DNA of 64,000 nucleotides from JANQJA01 sp965267485 (GTDB taxonomy: Bacteria > Pseudomonadota > Gammaproteobacteria > Pseudomonadales > Azotimanducaceae), in assembly GCA_965267485.1 (NCBI GenBank), contig OZ254080.1, positions 1,860,001 to 1,924,000 of the forward strand, written 5' to 3'. Numbering within the stretch: position 1 is the first letter of the stretch; every line of letters starts with the position of its first letter. The notes below the pieces were generated by a model. That model searched no databases and had not been told where the DNA came from. It worked only from the letters and a program-made list of their open reading frames with translations. A program made the translations under genes and the position numbers. Below are positions 34,374 through 43,730 of the stretch, in pieces.

Positions 34374-34700
34374 TTATCGCATTGCGATTTCTTCGATATC
34401 GATGCGCGTGCCGACCTGGGCGTCGAGTTCGAGGACCTTGCGGCCATTGCGCGTCGTGATGCAGGTGGCTGCAAGCGGCTCACGGACTTCCTGCTGCCAG
34501 ACGAAACCGTTGATGTAGAAGACACGATCGTTTGGCGTGCGCTTGACGGCGTAAGTGCGGTCGAGCATCAGGCCGGCGTTTGTGAATTCCTTGTTGAGGG
34601 TGTCTGCGCACTGGGCGTAGCCACGGGCATCAATTGGTGACGCGGCGAACGCAGGGGCAGAGAGGCAGGCGGCGATGAGGCAAAAGGCCAGCTTTTTCAT
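34374..34700 (-). CDS. Small exported hypothetical protein
   Basis: This 108-aa protein has a clear signal peptide (KKLAFCLIAACLSAPAFA, cleavage before ASPID) and a mature part of about 88 residues with two cysteines (QCADTL; AATCITT) that could form a disulfide. ATG 34700 is chosen because GGGAG precedes it. I do not recognise the family; a periplasmic binding or structural role is possible. Confidence 0.6.
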   Translation of the reverse strand: MKKLAFCLIAACLSAPAFAASPIDARGYAQCADTLNKEFTNAGLMLDRTYAVKRTPNDRVFYINGFVWQQEVREPLAATCITTRNGRKVLELDAQVGTRIDIEEIAMR

Positions 34701-34870
34701 TGGGTTACTCCCGATGGTTAAGAAATTGTGCTTTGCAATACGACAGATTCCAGCCATTGGATTATTGCGCTGCAGCAATGTTTGACGGGAGTGATTCCCG
34801 TACATGATCCGATGTTATTGAGGCCGCGTAACAGGTCTGACTGTTCGTTTTTGCAAAAAGGAAATGTCGG

Positions 34871-35551
34871 ATGAGCGCGATTGCTGAAACCGTTTCGGAC
34901 CTGCCCTATGCCAACCTGTCAGCCGAAGCGGCTTTGGTGAAGTCAGCCCTGATCGAACAGGGACTCGAAACCCCGATGACCGATCTCGAACTGTCTCGCG
35001 ACCAGAAGTACGAGCGTATTCGTGCTGCGATGACGGACGTTGTCGAAACCCTGGGGCTCGATCTGACAGACGACAGCCTCTGCGAGACACCCCACCGGAT
35101 TGCCAAGATGTATGTCGACGAGATCTTCTGCGGTCTCGACTACGAAGCGTTCCCGAGAATCTCCGCGATCGACAACAAGATGGGTGCAGATGAAGTGGTC
35201 AAGGTGAGCGACATCAGCCTGACGTCGACATGCGAGCATCACTTCGTGACCATCGATGGCTCTGCCCGCGTCGCTTACATACCGGGCGACAAGATCATCG
35301 GGCTGTCGAAGATCAACCGCATCGTTCGCTTCTTCGCGCAGCGTCCCCAGGTACAGGAGCGGCTGACTCGCCAGATTCTCGTTGCACTGCAGACCCTGCT
35401 GGAAACCGACGACGTTGCCGTCCACATCGATGCCACCCATTACTGCGTCAAGGCACGTGGCGTCATGGACGAGTCGTCACACACCGAAACGACAGCGCTC
35501 GGCGGTGCCTTCCGCGAAGACCGCCAGATTCGCGCCGAATTCCTCGCCTGA
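34871..35551 (+). CDS. folE: GTP cyclohydrolase I
   Basis: This 226-aa protein converts GTP to 7,8-dihydroneopterin triphosphate, the first step of folate synthesis. The zinc and catalytic residues are visible in TSTCEHHFVTIDG and in HYCVKARGVMDESSHTETTALGG. It has an N-terminal extension of about 40 residues before the conserved core that starts near KYERIRAAMTDVVET. ATG 34871 follows AAGGA. Its substrate-binding loop GLSKINRIVRFFAQRPQVQERLT is intact. It is probably functional. Confidence 0.93.
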   Translation: MSAIAETVSDLPYANLSAEAALVKSALIEQGLETPMTDLELSRDQKYERIRAAMTDVVETLGLDLTDDSLCETPHRIAKMYVDEIFCGLDYEAFPRISAIDNKMGADEVVKVSDISLTSTCEHHFVTIDGSARVAYIPGDKIIGLSKINRIVRFFAQRPQVQERLTRQILVALQTLLETDDVAVHIDATHYCVKARGVMDESSHTETTALGGAFREDRQIRAEFLA

Positions 35552-35612
35552 TCACTCGTGCAATCCCCTTGAGAGCCGTGCATCATGAAGCGCGACAAGG
35601 GGAGGGCACAGC

Positions 35613-36395
35613 ATGCAAGTCAATCTCGATGGGCGCGTTGCGCTCGTAACCGGCGGCAGTCAGGGCATCGGACTGGCGATCGCGCAACGGTTCGCGGCGT
35701 CAGGTGCTGACGTCGCTATGGTGGCGCGACGGCAAGACGTGCTCGACGAGGCAGTTGCCGGTGTTCAGTCCGCGTCGACAACACGCGTGCGCGGTTACTG
35801 TGGCGACGTTGCAATCGCCGATGACATCGAAGGCGTGTTTGACAAGGTGACGGCAGACTTCGGTCGCGTCGACATCCTCATCAACAACGCCGGTCACGCC
35901 AAGGCCGGGCCCATCGAGTCCATCACGGACGAAGAGTGGCAATACGACTTCGATCTCAAGCTCATGGCCGCAGTGCGCCTGTCCCGACTCTGTTTTCCCG
36001 GCATGAAGGAACGCAAGTGGGGTCGGATCATCAACATGCTCAATACGATGGCGAAGACACCATCCGCCCGATCTGCGCCGACATCTGTGACGCGCGCAGC
36101 CGGAATGGCGCTCACCAAGGTACTTGCTGCAGAAGGCGCGCCCCATAATATCCTCGTTAACGGCTTCAACATCGGCCGGATCAAGTCCGATCAGATCAAG
36201 CGCGCCTATGATGCGTCGGGCGCCAACGTGAGCTTCGATGACTTCGTGGCGAAGGCCGGCGAACAGGTTCCCCTCGGCCGTTTCGGTGAGGCCGAGGAGT
36301 GTGCGAATCTCGCGTGTCTGCTCTGCTCCGACGCCTGCGGCTACGTGACCGGGACGTCGATCTACGTCGACGGCAACCTGTCACCGGCGCTCTGA
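35613..36395 (+). CDS. Divergent SDR-family protein lacking the usual Tyr-Lys pair
   Basis: This 260-aa SDR has a normal nucleotide-binding motif (TGGSQGIG, residues about 14-21), NNAG and VDGN near the end. At the place of the catalytic YxxxK it reads SAPTSVTRAAGMALTK, with no Tyr and Arg instead of Lys. Similar divergent SDRs occur near catabolic CoA-enzyme genes. It may be inactive as a classical dehydrogenase, or use another acid/base. It starts after AAGGGGAGGG, and its stop lies 2 bp before the CoA-transferase start. Confidence 0.8.
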   Translation: MQVNLDGRVALVTGGSQGIGLAIAQRFAASGADVAMVARRQDVLDEAVAGVQSASTTRVRGYCGDVAIADDIEGVFDKVTADFGRVDILINNAGHAKAGPIESITDEEWQYDFDLKLMAAVRLSRLCFPGMKERKWGRIINMLNTMAKTPSARSAPTSVTRAAGMALTKVLAAEGAPHNILVNGFNIGRIKSDQIKRAYDASGANVSFDDFVAKAGEQVPLGRFGEAEECANLACLLCSDACGYVTGTSIYVDGNLSPAL

Positions 36396-36397
36396 AG

Positions 36398-37774
36398 ATG
36401 GCCGCATTTGATGAATTGATGGCGCTGCGTGATCTGGAAGCGCCACGTGAGTCCATCGAGATGACGGGTGCCGATCCGGTACTCCCGACCCGATTCCGTC
36501 TCGGTGAAACCGGCGCCGCCATCCTCGCGGCGATCGGCGTTGCAGTGAACGACCTGTGGGAAATGAAAACCGGGCGACGCCAGGACATCGCGATCGACGC
36601 GGCGCATGCCGCTGCGGCGCTGCGTAGCTATCAGTACATGAAGGTGGACCGGGAAACAAACTGGGGGACGCAACAGGGGCGTCAGCGCATCTCGACGCCG
36701 CATCCGACCCGGGATGGCCGATACTTCCTGCCGCACATGGGACTGCCTCATCTGGCGGAGCGGGTGATGGGTGTTCTCGGTTGTGAGTACACGCTGGAAT
36801 CTGTCGTCGAGGCGGTCGCCAAATGGGATGCTCTCGAACTCGAAGAGGCCATTGCGGCCGTACGTGGGTGCGGTGCGATGGTACGCTCGGCCGCCGAGTG
36901 GGCTGATCACCCGCAGGGAGCGCTGTTGGCGTCACGGCCGGTCGTGGAGATTATTCGAATCGGTGACGCTGACCCGGAACCGTTGCCGGAAGGGTCAGGC
37001 AGACCCCTTGATGGTCTGCGCGTACTCGACCTGACGCGCATTCTGGCCGGGCCGACCTGTGCCCGCACGCTGGCCGAGCATGGCGCTGACGTTCTCATGG
37101 TCACCGCACCGCACCTGCCCCAAAGCGAATATTTCGTCATGGACACGAGCCATGGCAAGCGCACGTGCTTTCTGGACCTCGACGATGAGGCCGAACAGGC
37201 ACGGCTGCTCGATCTGGTGCGTGACGCTGACGTCTTCTCGCAGGGCTATCGCACCGATGCACTCGCGAGGCGGGGCCTGTCGCCGGAAGCGCTGGCAGAA
37301 CGTCGACCCGGCATCGTCTATACCTCGATGAACTGTTACGGCTTCGATGGCCCCATCAGCGACCGCGCCGGGTGGGAGCAACTCGCCCAGACGGTGACCG
37401 GCATCGCGGACGAGCAGGGTCGTGATCGACCGACGCTGCTGCCAGCCGCCGCCTGCGACTACACGACAGGCTATCTGGCGGCCTATGGCACATTGCTCGC
37501 GCTCGGGTTGCGCGCCCGCATTGGCGGCTCCTGGCACGTGCGCGCTTCGCTTTGCCAGTCAGGGATGTTCATCCAGCGACAGCCCCGCGTCGACGTCACG
37601 GGTGAGCCCATGATTGCTGACGATGTGATCGAGGCGATTCGTGTGACGTCGGATACACCCTACGGTGAGATGATGCATCTGGGCCCGGTGCTCCGCATGT
37701 CGGAGACGCCGCCGCACTGGACGCGGCCATCGTCGCCACTCGGATCACATTCGCCGGTATGGCTCAGCGACTGA
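36398..37774 (+). CDS. Type III CoA-transferase (CaiB/BaiF family)
   Basis: This 458-aa protein has the family pattern LDGLRVLDLTRILAGPTCARTLAEHGADVLMV, then DLDDEAEQARLLDLV and the PGIVYTSMNCYGFDG block. The N-terminal half is less conserved than usual, and the Asp that forms the acyl-enzyme intermediate should be checked by alignment. It transfers CoA from a CoA ester to a carboxylic acid, usually an aromatic, carnitine-like or steroid acid. It starts 2 bp after the SDR stop and overlaps the convergent MFS gene by 11 bp. Confidence 0.85.
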   Translation: MAAFDELMALRDLEAPRESIEMTGADPVLPTRFRLGETGAAILAAIGVAVNDLWEMKTGRRQDIAIDAAHAAAALRSYQYMKVDRETNWGTQQGRQRISTPHPTRDGRYFLPHMGLPHLAERVMGVLGCEYTLESVVEAVAKWDALELEEAIAAVRGCGAMVRSAAEWADHPQGALLASRPVVEIIRIGDADPEPLPEGSGRPLDGLRVLDLTRILAGPTCARTLAEHGADVLMVTAPHLPQSEYFVMDTSHGKRTCFLDLDDEAEQARLLDLVRDADVFSQGYRTDALARRGLSPEALAERRPGIVYTSMNCYGFDGPISDRAGWEQLAQTVTGIADEQGRDRPTLLPAAACDYTTGYLAAYGTLLALGLRARIGGSWHVRASLCQSGMFIQRQPRVDVTGEPMIADDVIEAIRVTSDTPYGEMMHLGPVLRMSETPPHWTRPSSPLGSHSPVWLSD

Positions 37775-38924
37775 TCTGCCAGCGGATGGCCAGACGATGA
37801 AATACCGCACAGAGGCCGACGACGATCACGCCGAGGCCGAGCGTCGCACCCGCCATGCCTGATGCTTCAGCCATCGTGCCGAATATCAGGTACCAGACAA
37901 TGGCGCCGATACCGTCTGCCATGCCACTCACGGAGGTCACGGTGGCGCGGCTGGCACCCTGGATCTCTGACTGCAGGCGCGCCTGAAAGAGCGTCATCGA
38001 AAGGCCGAACATGAAGAAAAAACCGGCGATGAGGGCGACGACGAGCACACCGGGTGAGTACGGGACAAGAATCAAGGCAGCAGCGGAGATCGCGATGAGG
38101 CCGAACAGGCCACCCAGCGTCAGGTGCTCGAACTTGTCCGCCAGCCATTGGCCCGCGGACTGTGCCATCAACACGATCACGCAGAGATAGGCCACCGCGG
38201 CGAGCGAGAAGCCGAACTCACGGAACGTCGGTGCGACAAATTCGTCGTAGACGCCGAACGTCACGATGAGGAGCCCGTAGGCGAGAATGATGAACCGCAC
38301 CGCGGGATTAACTATTGCCTCACGGACGCCGTCCCTAAGCAGCGCGAGATAGTGCGCGTCCGAAGCCGCCTCGTCTTTTGGCGGATCATGAACGAACAGG
38401 GCGAAAGGCAGCGTTGCGATGAGGGGCAGTGCCGCACTCACCAGCAGCACGGCATCGTATCCCTGCGAGATCAGTAGTCCGCCAGAGAGTTCGCCCAGTA
38501 CGACACCGACTGAGCCCACGGCCAGAATTCGACCGTACAGCCTGCCGAAGTCCGATTGACGGCCGTCGGTGGCGAGGAGGTCGTGCAGCAGTGCTTCAAA
38601 CGCGCCGGACCGAAGCGTCGATCCGATTCCCCACAGGACAAAACCCAACGCGTAGCCCCAAAACGCGGGGAACAGAAACCACGCGATGAATCCGGCGGAT
38701 TTGAACACGCTCGACAGGACGATCAGCCACTTGCGCGAGAAACGATCTGCGAGGGCGCCCGACGGCACTTCGAGCAGGAGTCCGACCGACGCCCAGATCG
38801 AGAACAGCAGCGAGAGTTCGAAGGGCGTGACACCATTCTCGGTGAACATGATGGCGTACAGCGGATAGATCGGGATGATCTCGCGCACGCCACCAAAGAA
38901 GAAGAACGCGTACAGGGCTCTCAT
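37764..38924 (-). CDS. MFS transporter
   Basis: This 386-aa protein has about twelve membrane helices, the loop 2-3 signature GALADRFSRKWLIVLSS and the matching loop ADKFEHLTLGG. It resembles drug/metabolite efflux or uptake MFS carriers. No specific substrate can be assigned. Its head lies 74 bp from the divergent acyl-CoA dehydrogenase start and its tail overlaps the CoA-transferase gene. Confidence 0.85.
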   Translation of the reverse strand: MRALYAFFFFGGVREIIPIYPLYAIMFTENGVTPFELSLLFSIWASVGLLLEVPSGALADRFSRKWLIVLSSVFKSAGFIAWFLFPAFWGYALGFVLWGIGSTLRSGAFEALLHDLLATDGRQSDFGRLYGRILAVGSVGVVLGELSGGLLISQGYDAVLLVSAALPLIATLPFALFVHDPPKDEAASDAHYLALLRDGVREAIVNPAVRFIILAYGLLIVTFGVYDEFVAPTFREFGFSLAAVAYLCVIVLMAQSAGQWLADKFEHLTLGGLFGLIAISAAALILVPYSPGVLVVALIAGFFFMFGLSMTLFQARLQSEIQGASRATVTSVSGMADGIGAIVWYLIFGTMAEASGMAGATLGLGVIVVGLCAVFHRLAIRWQISR

Positions 38925-38997
38925 CGCCGGATTATAGCCTCGCGCTCAAATCTCACCTGTGACCGCGGTATGCTGTACCAAAGAGGAGTATCACCCT

Positions 38998-40140
38998 ATG
39001 CCAGATCACCTTCCGCCGGACGTCGAAGCGTCGGCAAACGCCATGCGCCAGTTCCTTGATGAACAGGTATTACCACTCGAGACCGAACTGCCACCGGAGG
39101 CCGAAGTACCGGGCGAACTGCTCGCCCGCGTGCGGGAAGCCTCCCGCGAGGCCGGGTTCTTTGGGAAGACGCAGCCGGAGGCGTATGGAGGGTTGCCGGC
39201 CGGCACGCTCGAACTGACCGCATTGCGCGAGGTGATCGCCGCATCGAACACGAGACTGGGCGGTGCGATCTTCGGCCCGGGGCCGGGCATCCTGCATGCT
39301 GCCGAAGGGGAACTCAAAGCGCGTTATCTGGACCCTGTCTTGCGTGGTGAAAAGCGCGGCGCCTTTGGATTTACCGAGCCTGACAGCGCGCCCCGGCCGA
39401 CCTGGGCGGTACTCGAGGGTGAGGAACTCGAGATTACCGGACAGAAGTCCTATGTCACCGGAGGTGCGACCGCCGACTTTGTCTCGATTCTGGTCAACGT
39501 CGAGAACGCCGCTGGTGAGAAGCAGGGCACCGCCATGGTTGTCGTCGACCGCGAGGCGCCGGGTGTCGTGATTGATCGGACATTTCGCTCGATGGAAGGC
39601 GGTGGTCACGTGTCGATGACGTTCGATAAGGTGCGCGTCCCCCTCAGTCATGTAATCGGCAAGATCGGTGAGGGGATGCCGCGCGCGCTGGGTAACATCG
39701 GCAACGTTCGCCTGATGGTCTCTGCGCAGGCAACCGGTATTTGCCTGTGGGTCTGCGGCTTCGTCGAACAGCATTTGCTCGCGCCCCATCGCAGTGGTTC
39801 GCCGCTGGGAGAACGCGAGGGCGTGAGATTGCGGAATGCAGACATGCGGATGGATACCTACGTCGCCCGCGCTGCCCTGTATCGCACCGCGCGCCTCGCC
39901 GAGACTGAGGACAACATCGTCAGCGAGACGATCGCAACCAAAGTCTTCTGTACCGAAGCGGCGGGACGCGTCGTTGACATGGGCGTTCAACTCGTTGGTG
40001 GTCAGGCGCTGGTCGTCGGTCACCCGCTCGAGCGGCTTTATCGGCAGGTGCGTTCGTTGCGGTTGGTGGAAGGCGCGAGCGATCTGCTGCGCATCAACCT
40101 GGTGAAAGGGAATCTCGATCTGAAAAAGGGAAGGCTCTAG
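38998..40140 (+). CDS. Acyl-CoA dehydrogenase
   Basis: This 380-aa flavoenzyme oxidises acyl-CoA to enoyl-CoA. Visible signatures: GAFGFTEPDSAPRPTW (FAD and substrate loop), VTGGATADFVSILV, and the C-terminal LRLVEGASDLLR, where Glu aligns with the catalytic base of MCAD-type enzymes. ATG 38998 follows AAGAGGAG. Its last base is shared with the GTG start of the histidine phosphatase gene (tag/gtg), so the two are co-translated. Confidence 0.9.
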   Translation: MPDHLPPDVEASANAMRQFLDEQVLPLETELPPEAEVPGELLARVREASREAGFFGKTQPEAYGGLPAGTLELTALREVIAASNTRLGGAIFGPGPGILHAAEGELKARYLDPVLRGEKRGAFGFTEPDSAPRPTWAVLEGEELEITGQKSYVTGGATADFVSILVNVENAAGEKQGTAMVVVDREAPGVVIDRTFRSMEGGGHVSMTFDKVRVPLSHVIGKIGEGMPRALGNIGNVRLMVSAQATGICLWVCGFVEQHLLAPHRSGSPLGEREGVRLRNADMRMDTYVARAALYRTARLAETEDNIVSETIATKVFCTEAAGRVVDMGVQLVGGQALVVGHPLERLYRQVRSLRLVEGASDLLRINLVKGNLDLKKGRL

Positions 40141-40826
40141 TGGAAAAGAAGATCTATCGACAATCCCGTTTTACCCGACCGCCGGGTGCGACAGAGATCA
40201 TCCTGGTGCGGCACGGTGAGTCACGGCCCCATACGCCCGGTGAGCCGTTCCCGCTGGTGGATGGTCATGGCGACCCGGAACTCTCGGAGATCGGTCGCCG
40301 GCAGGCGGTTGCCGTTGGCGAGCGTCTTCGCACCGAGCCGATCGATGCGGTGTACGTGACGAATCTCCGGCGCACGGCAGAAACGGCTGCGCCGCTCGTC
40401 GGCCACATCGGTATGGAACCGCTCATCGAGCCTGATCTGAGAGAAGTCCATCTTGGGGATTGGGAAGGCGGCAAGCTGCGGATCATGGCCGCGGAGAACC
40501 ACCCGACCTACCTGCGCATGCATGCCGAGGAGCGCTGGGATGTTATCCCGAACGCAGAGTCACGCGAGACGCTTGAATCGCGTGTCTCTGCAGCGTTGAA
40601 GCGCATCGCCGAACGTCATGCCGATCAGCTCGTCGTCGCGTTCGTGCACGGCGGCATCGTGGGTCATATCCTCGCGAGCGCAGCACAGGCCAGGCCATTT
40701 GCCTTCAATGGTGCGGACAACGGGTCGATCAGCCATATCGTCATGATGGAAGACCGAACCGTGATCCGACGATTCAACGATGTCGCGCATCTGGTCGGGC
40801 TCGAAACCGATAATGCGATGACCTGA
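40140..40826 (+). CDS. Histidine phosphatase superfamily (phosphoglycerate mutase-like) protein
   Basis: This 228-aa protein has the RHGE nucleophile motif (VRHGESRPH, about residue 24), LRRTAETAAPL, and the second His in FVHGGIVGHIL. It removes phosphate groups or transfers them; the substrate is unknown. The start shares one base with the acyl-CoA dehydrogenase stop, an unusually tight link that suggests a shared function. Confidence 0.85.
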   Translation: MEKKIYRQSRFTRPPGATEIILVRHGESRPHTPGEPFPLVDGHGDPELSEIGRRQAVAVGERLRTEPIDAVYVTNLRRTAETAAPLVGHIGMEPLIEPDLREVHLGDWEGGKLRIMAAENHPTYLRMHAEERWDVIPNAESRETLESRVSAALKRIAERHADQLVVAFVHGGIVGHILASAAQARPFAFNGADNGSISHIVMMEDRTVIRRFNDVAHLVGLETDNAMT

Positions 40827-40881
40827 GGCACATGCGCCGCATGCGCCGAAGTACCTGAGGGTTGGCGATGCGTGCGGCCGA

Positions 40882-40918
40882 CGTCCTTCAGCGTTCGCTT
40901 CGCGAAAGCTTCAGGACG
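40882..40918. repeat. Inverted repeat carrying a stop codon
   Basis: CGTCCT and AGGACG flank an inner TTCGC-TTC-GCGAA hairpin. The element lies between the convergent phosphatase and CoA ligase genes, and the ligase stop codon (TCA at 40911-40913) falls inside its right arm. It could be a bidirectional terminator or an intergenic repeat copy. Confidence 0.45.
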
Positions 40919-42368
40919 ACGTGCGCTCCTTCAGCAGCGCGGAACGCCGCGTCTTGCCGGCATCGTCGCGCAGTGGTTCGTTGACCCACTCGAACGACCT
41001 CGGGACCTTGTAGCGAACGAGTCGCTCCGACAGGAACGTGATGAGTTCGTCGGTGTCGACTTCACCTTCCGGGCGATCGATGATCGCATGCACCTGCTGG
41101 CCCAGATCCTCGTCAGGCAATCCGATCACCGCACTGGAACGCACGCCGGGGTAGGCATCGATAGCCGCCTCGACTTCTGCGGGGTAGATGTTGGCGCCGC
41201 CGGCGAGAATCATGTCGGTCTTGCGATCAGACAGGTAGATGTAGCCCTCCTCATCGACGTACCCCATGTCGCCGAGCGACTCCCATCCACCCTCAATCGC
41301 CTTCGACTCCGCGCCGATGTAGTGGTACGTGCTTCCCTGGCCGCCGGCCGGCAGCAGGTAGATCTCACCTACTTCACCGGGCGGCAGATCGTTCCCGTCG
41401 GGATCGACTACCTTGACCTGCGCCCCGCCAAGCAGCTTGCCGACCGAGCCGCGGTGTTCAAGCCACTCGTCGCCGGTGATCCAGGTCGCGCCGGTGCCCT
41501 CGGTGCCCCCGAACAGTTCGTGAATGCGATCGCCACCGAGCCAGTTGATCCATTCCTCTTTCAGCCAGGGCGGGCAGGGCGCGGCGAGGTGCAGCATGAT
41601 TCGAAGGGACGACAGGTCGTAGCGATTCCGGACCTCGGCGGGGAGCTTCCAGATGCGCAGCATCATGGTGGGTACCATCATGGTCCAGTCGACCTGGTGC
41701 TGCTCGATAAGGCTGAGGGTCTCTTCTGCGTCGAAGCGGGTCATGACGATGACGTGGTTGCCGAGCATGAGGCCCTGCGTCGAAAACGAGAACGGCGCGT
41801 TGTGATACAACGGCCCAGGTACCAGTTGCGCCCGGTCACGCTCCTGCCGAAGGGGGAGTCGCTCCTCAAAGTCGAACGACCCGGGCGATTCGGCAACGAT
41901 GATCTTGGGGCGCCCGGTCGAGCCGCCCGAGGTTGGCGCCTTCCAGTATCTGGCAACCCGGTCGGGCAACTCGGTATCCGGGAGTGACGGGTCCGGCTCG
42001 AAGCCGGGGGCGAGTACGGTGCGATCTCCGAGTGAGCCGGGTTCATAACCGACCACCAGCGACGGGTCAGCCAGTTCGACAATCTGCTCCTGCTCGAATT
42101 TCGGCAAGCGAGCGGAGACCGGTTGTGGCGTAGCGCCCAGCTTCCAGGCTGCGAACGCTGCCTCGTAGAATTCGATGGAGTTGGGCAGCCCGATGGTTAC
42201 CATATCGCCTTCGCGCACGCCGAGTTGCTCGTATGCACGGGCCAGTCGATTCGTTCGCCGGTCGAACTCACGACGAGTGACCGTGCGCCCCTCGTGAGTG
42301 ATGGCCGGCCGGTCCGGATCACGATCCGCGGATTGCGAAATCAGTCGGCTGATTGAAATGGCGCCCAT
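40911..42368 (-). CDS. AMP-binding acyl-CoA ligase/synthetase
   Basis: This 485-aa adenylate-forming enzyme has TSGGSTGRPKII (P-loop-like A3 motif), MGYVDEEGYIYLSDRKTDMI, and AGGANIYPAEVEAAI with the C-terminal Lys region VRYKVPRSFEWV. It activates a fatty or aromatic acid to its CoA ester. Slightly shorter than common long-chain ligases. Together with the acyl-CoA dehydrogenase, CoA-transferase and thiolases it suits an acyl-CoA degradation pathway. Confidence 0.9.
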   Translation of the reverse strand: MGAISISRLISQSADRDPDRPAITHEGRTVTRREFDRRTNRLARAYEQLGVREGDMVTIGLPNSIEFYEAAFAAWKLGATPQPVSARLPKFEQEQIVELADPSLVVGYEPGSLGDRTVLAPGFEPDPSLPDTELPDRVARYWKAPTSGGSTGRPKIIVAESPGSFDFEERLPLRQERDRAQLVPGPLYHNAPFSFSTQGLMLGNHVIVMTRFDAEETLSLIEQHQVDWTMMVPTMMLRIWKLPAEVRNRYDLSSLRIMLHLAAPCPPWLKEEWINWLGGDRIHELFGGTEGTGATWITGDEWLEHRGSVGKLLGGAQVKVVDPDGNDLPPGEVGEIYLLPAGGQGSTYHYIGAESKAIEGGWESLGDMGYVDEEGYIYLSDRKTDMILAGGANIYPAEVEAAIDAYPGVRSSAVIGLPDEDLGQQVHAIIDRPEGEVDTDELITFLSERLVRYKVPRSFEWVNEPLRDDAGKTRRSALLKERTSS

Positions 42369-42443
42369 CGATATCCCTCTTGTCGGTTGAGCCGTCAGGA
42401 TACCACGCAGCGTGTGCGGTCAAATCGACCGGGGTTCGTTCGG

Positions 42444-43646
42444 TCAGTCTTTCTTCGGGAACGGGGCGTTGGACAGATCGCGTGCTTCGAAAACGGCCGG
42501 TCCCTTGCGCGGCTCGTCCTTCTTCTCGTCTTCTTCGTCTTTCTTGCGGCGACGGGGAGGATCTGATGGCACGACCGGGTCGATATCCTTGGCGGCAAAT
42601 ACAGCGCGACCGGATTGGCCAGGTTTGTCAGCGGGTGGCTCGCTTTCACGTTGGCGCGGCCGCGGTGGCTCGCTGTAGGTGGCCGAAGAAAGATCGCGAG
42701 ACTCGAACACGGCCGGGCCAGAGCGCGGTTCAGGCTTGTTCTCGCTGGCCGCAGTCGGCTTCTGGCGTGGTCGTGGCGGCTCGTTGTAGGTACTGGAGGC
42801 GAGATCCTTTGCCTCAAAGGAGGCGGGTCCCGCCTTGGCGGCCTCGCGGCGCGCGGCGAGCTTGCGTCGGATTTCTTCCGGGGTCTGCGCGATGTCGCGG
42901 CGTGAAATCTCGGGTGTTGGGGCCGGTTTGGCTTTCGGCTCGGGCGCCGGGCGATTGATCCGCTCGGTCGGTGGCGCATGGTAGCTCAGGTCTTTCGACT
43001 CGAATCTCGCTTTGCCGGCAGGGGTCGGCGAGTCCTGTCCGTCTGCTTCTTCCGGGGGCCGATCGAGCGTGCCGCCCCGGGTCAGGCTGGCAATCATGGC
43101 CAGTTCCCGCGATGCAGAGAAAATGCCGTTGTCGAGGTAGAGCTGTGACTGGCCGAGACGTTGTTCCTCGACGCTTGTTACGTTAATGGCGTTTCTCTCG
43201 GCTTCCTGTTCAGTCGGTTTGTGATCGAAGATTCCCTTGATGCCGCTCAGGAGACCCGGTTTCTTTTGCTCCGCCGCGGCCCCATCCCGCTTCTGCCGTT
43301 CGGCGAGCACAAGGTTCTCGAGCCGCTTGCGGCGCGTCGCGATGCCTTCGCGAGTCTCCAGCAGTTGCGTGATACGGATTCGCGCGGTGAAGAGGTGCCT
43401 CAGGACGGCGATTCGCGAGTACAGGATTTCATGCCGTTCTGTGACGAGGCTGAGGGTACCGGCGCCGCTGTGCTCCAGTTCGTGGTGCAGCATGTCCGTG
43501 ACTTCGGCGAGTGCAGTGCGGATGCCGACGTCCATATGTGCCAGGCCGTCGTCAGAGCCCGCATCCATGACGCGATGGAACTCGGTCAGCAGCTGCTCCT
43601 CGACCTCTTCCAGAGATGCATCAATTTTGTCCAGAACGTCTGTCAT
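42444..43646 (-). CDS. Helical protein with five C-terminal FExKDL repeats
   Basis: This 400-aa protein has an N-terminal helical half (residues 1-195, probably coiled-coil: VLDKIDASLEEVEEQLL, RRKRLENLVLAERQK) and a disordered, charged C-terminal half. In the latter, five repeats start at residues 211, 273, 310, 346 and 382, with core G-[KRP]-A-x-F-[EA]-[AS]-[KR]-D-[LI]; three are followed by a Pro/Arg-rich stretch (EPPRPRQ or DPPRRRK). I recognise no family. The repeats look like short linear binding motifs for a partner protein. The gene lies between the CoA ligase and a CBS-domain gene. Confidence 0.6.
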   Translation of the reverse strand: MTDVLDKIDASLEEVEEQLLTEFHRVMDAGSDDGLAHMDVGIRTALAEVTDMLHHELEHSGAGTLSLVTERHEILYSRIAVLRHLFTARIRITQLLETREGIATRRKRLENLVLAERQKRDGAAAEQKKPGLLSGIKGIFDHKPTEQEAERNAINVTSVEEQRLGQSQLYLDNGIFSASRELAMIASLTRGGTLDRPPEEADGQDSPTPAGKARFESKDLSYHAPPTERINRPAPEPKAKPAPTPEISRRDIAQTPEEIRRKLAARREAAKAGPASFEAKDLASSTYNEPPRPRQKPTAASENKPEPRSGPAVFESRDLSSATYSEPPRPRQRESEPPADKPGQSGRAVFAAKDIDPVVPSDPPRRRKKDEEDEKKDEPRKGPAVFEARDLSNAPFPKKD

Positions 43647-43730
43647 ACGCAGAGTATACGAGAAAACCCGACGGTGAATCGCCCACCGCGCATCGGGACG
43701 TTCGATAAATGTAAGGAATATGTAAGTACG

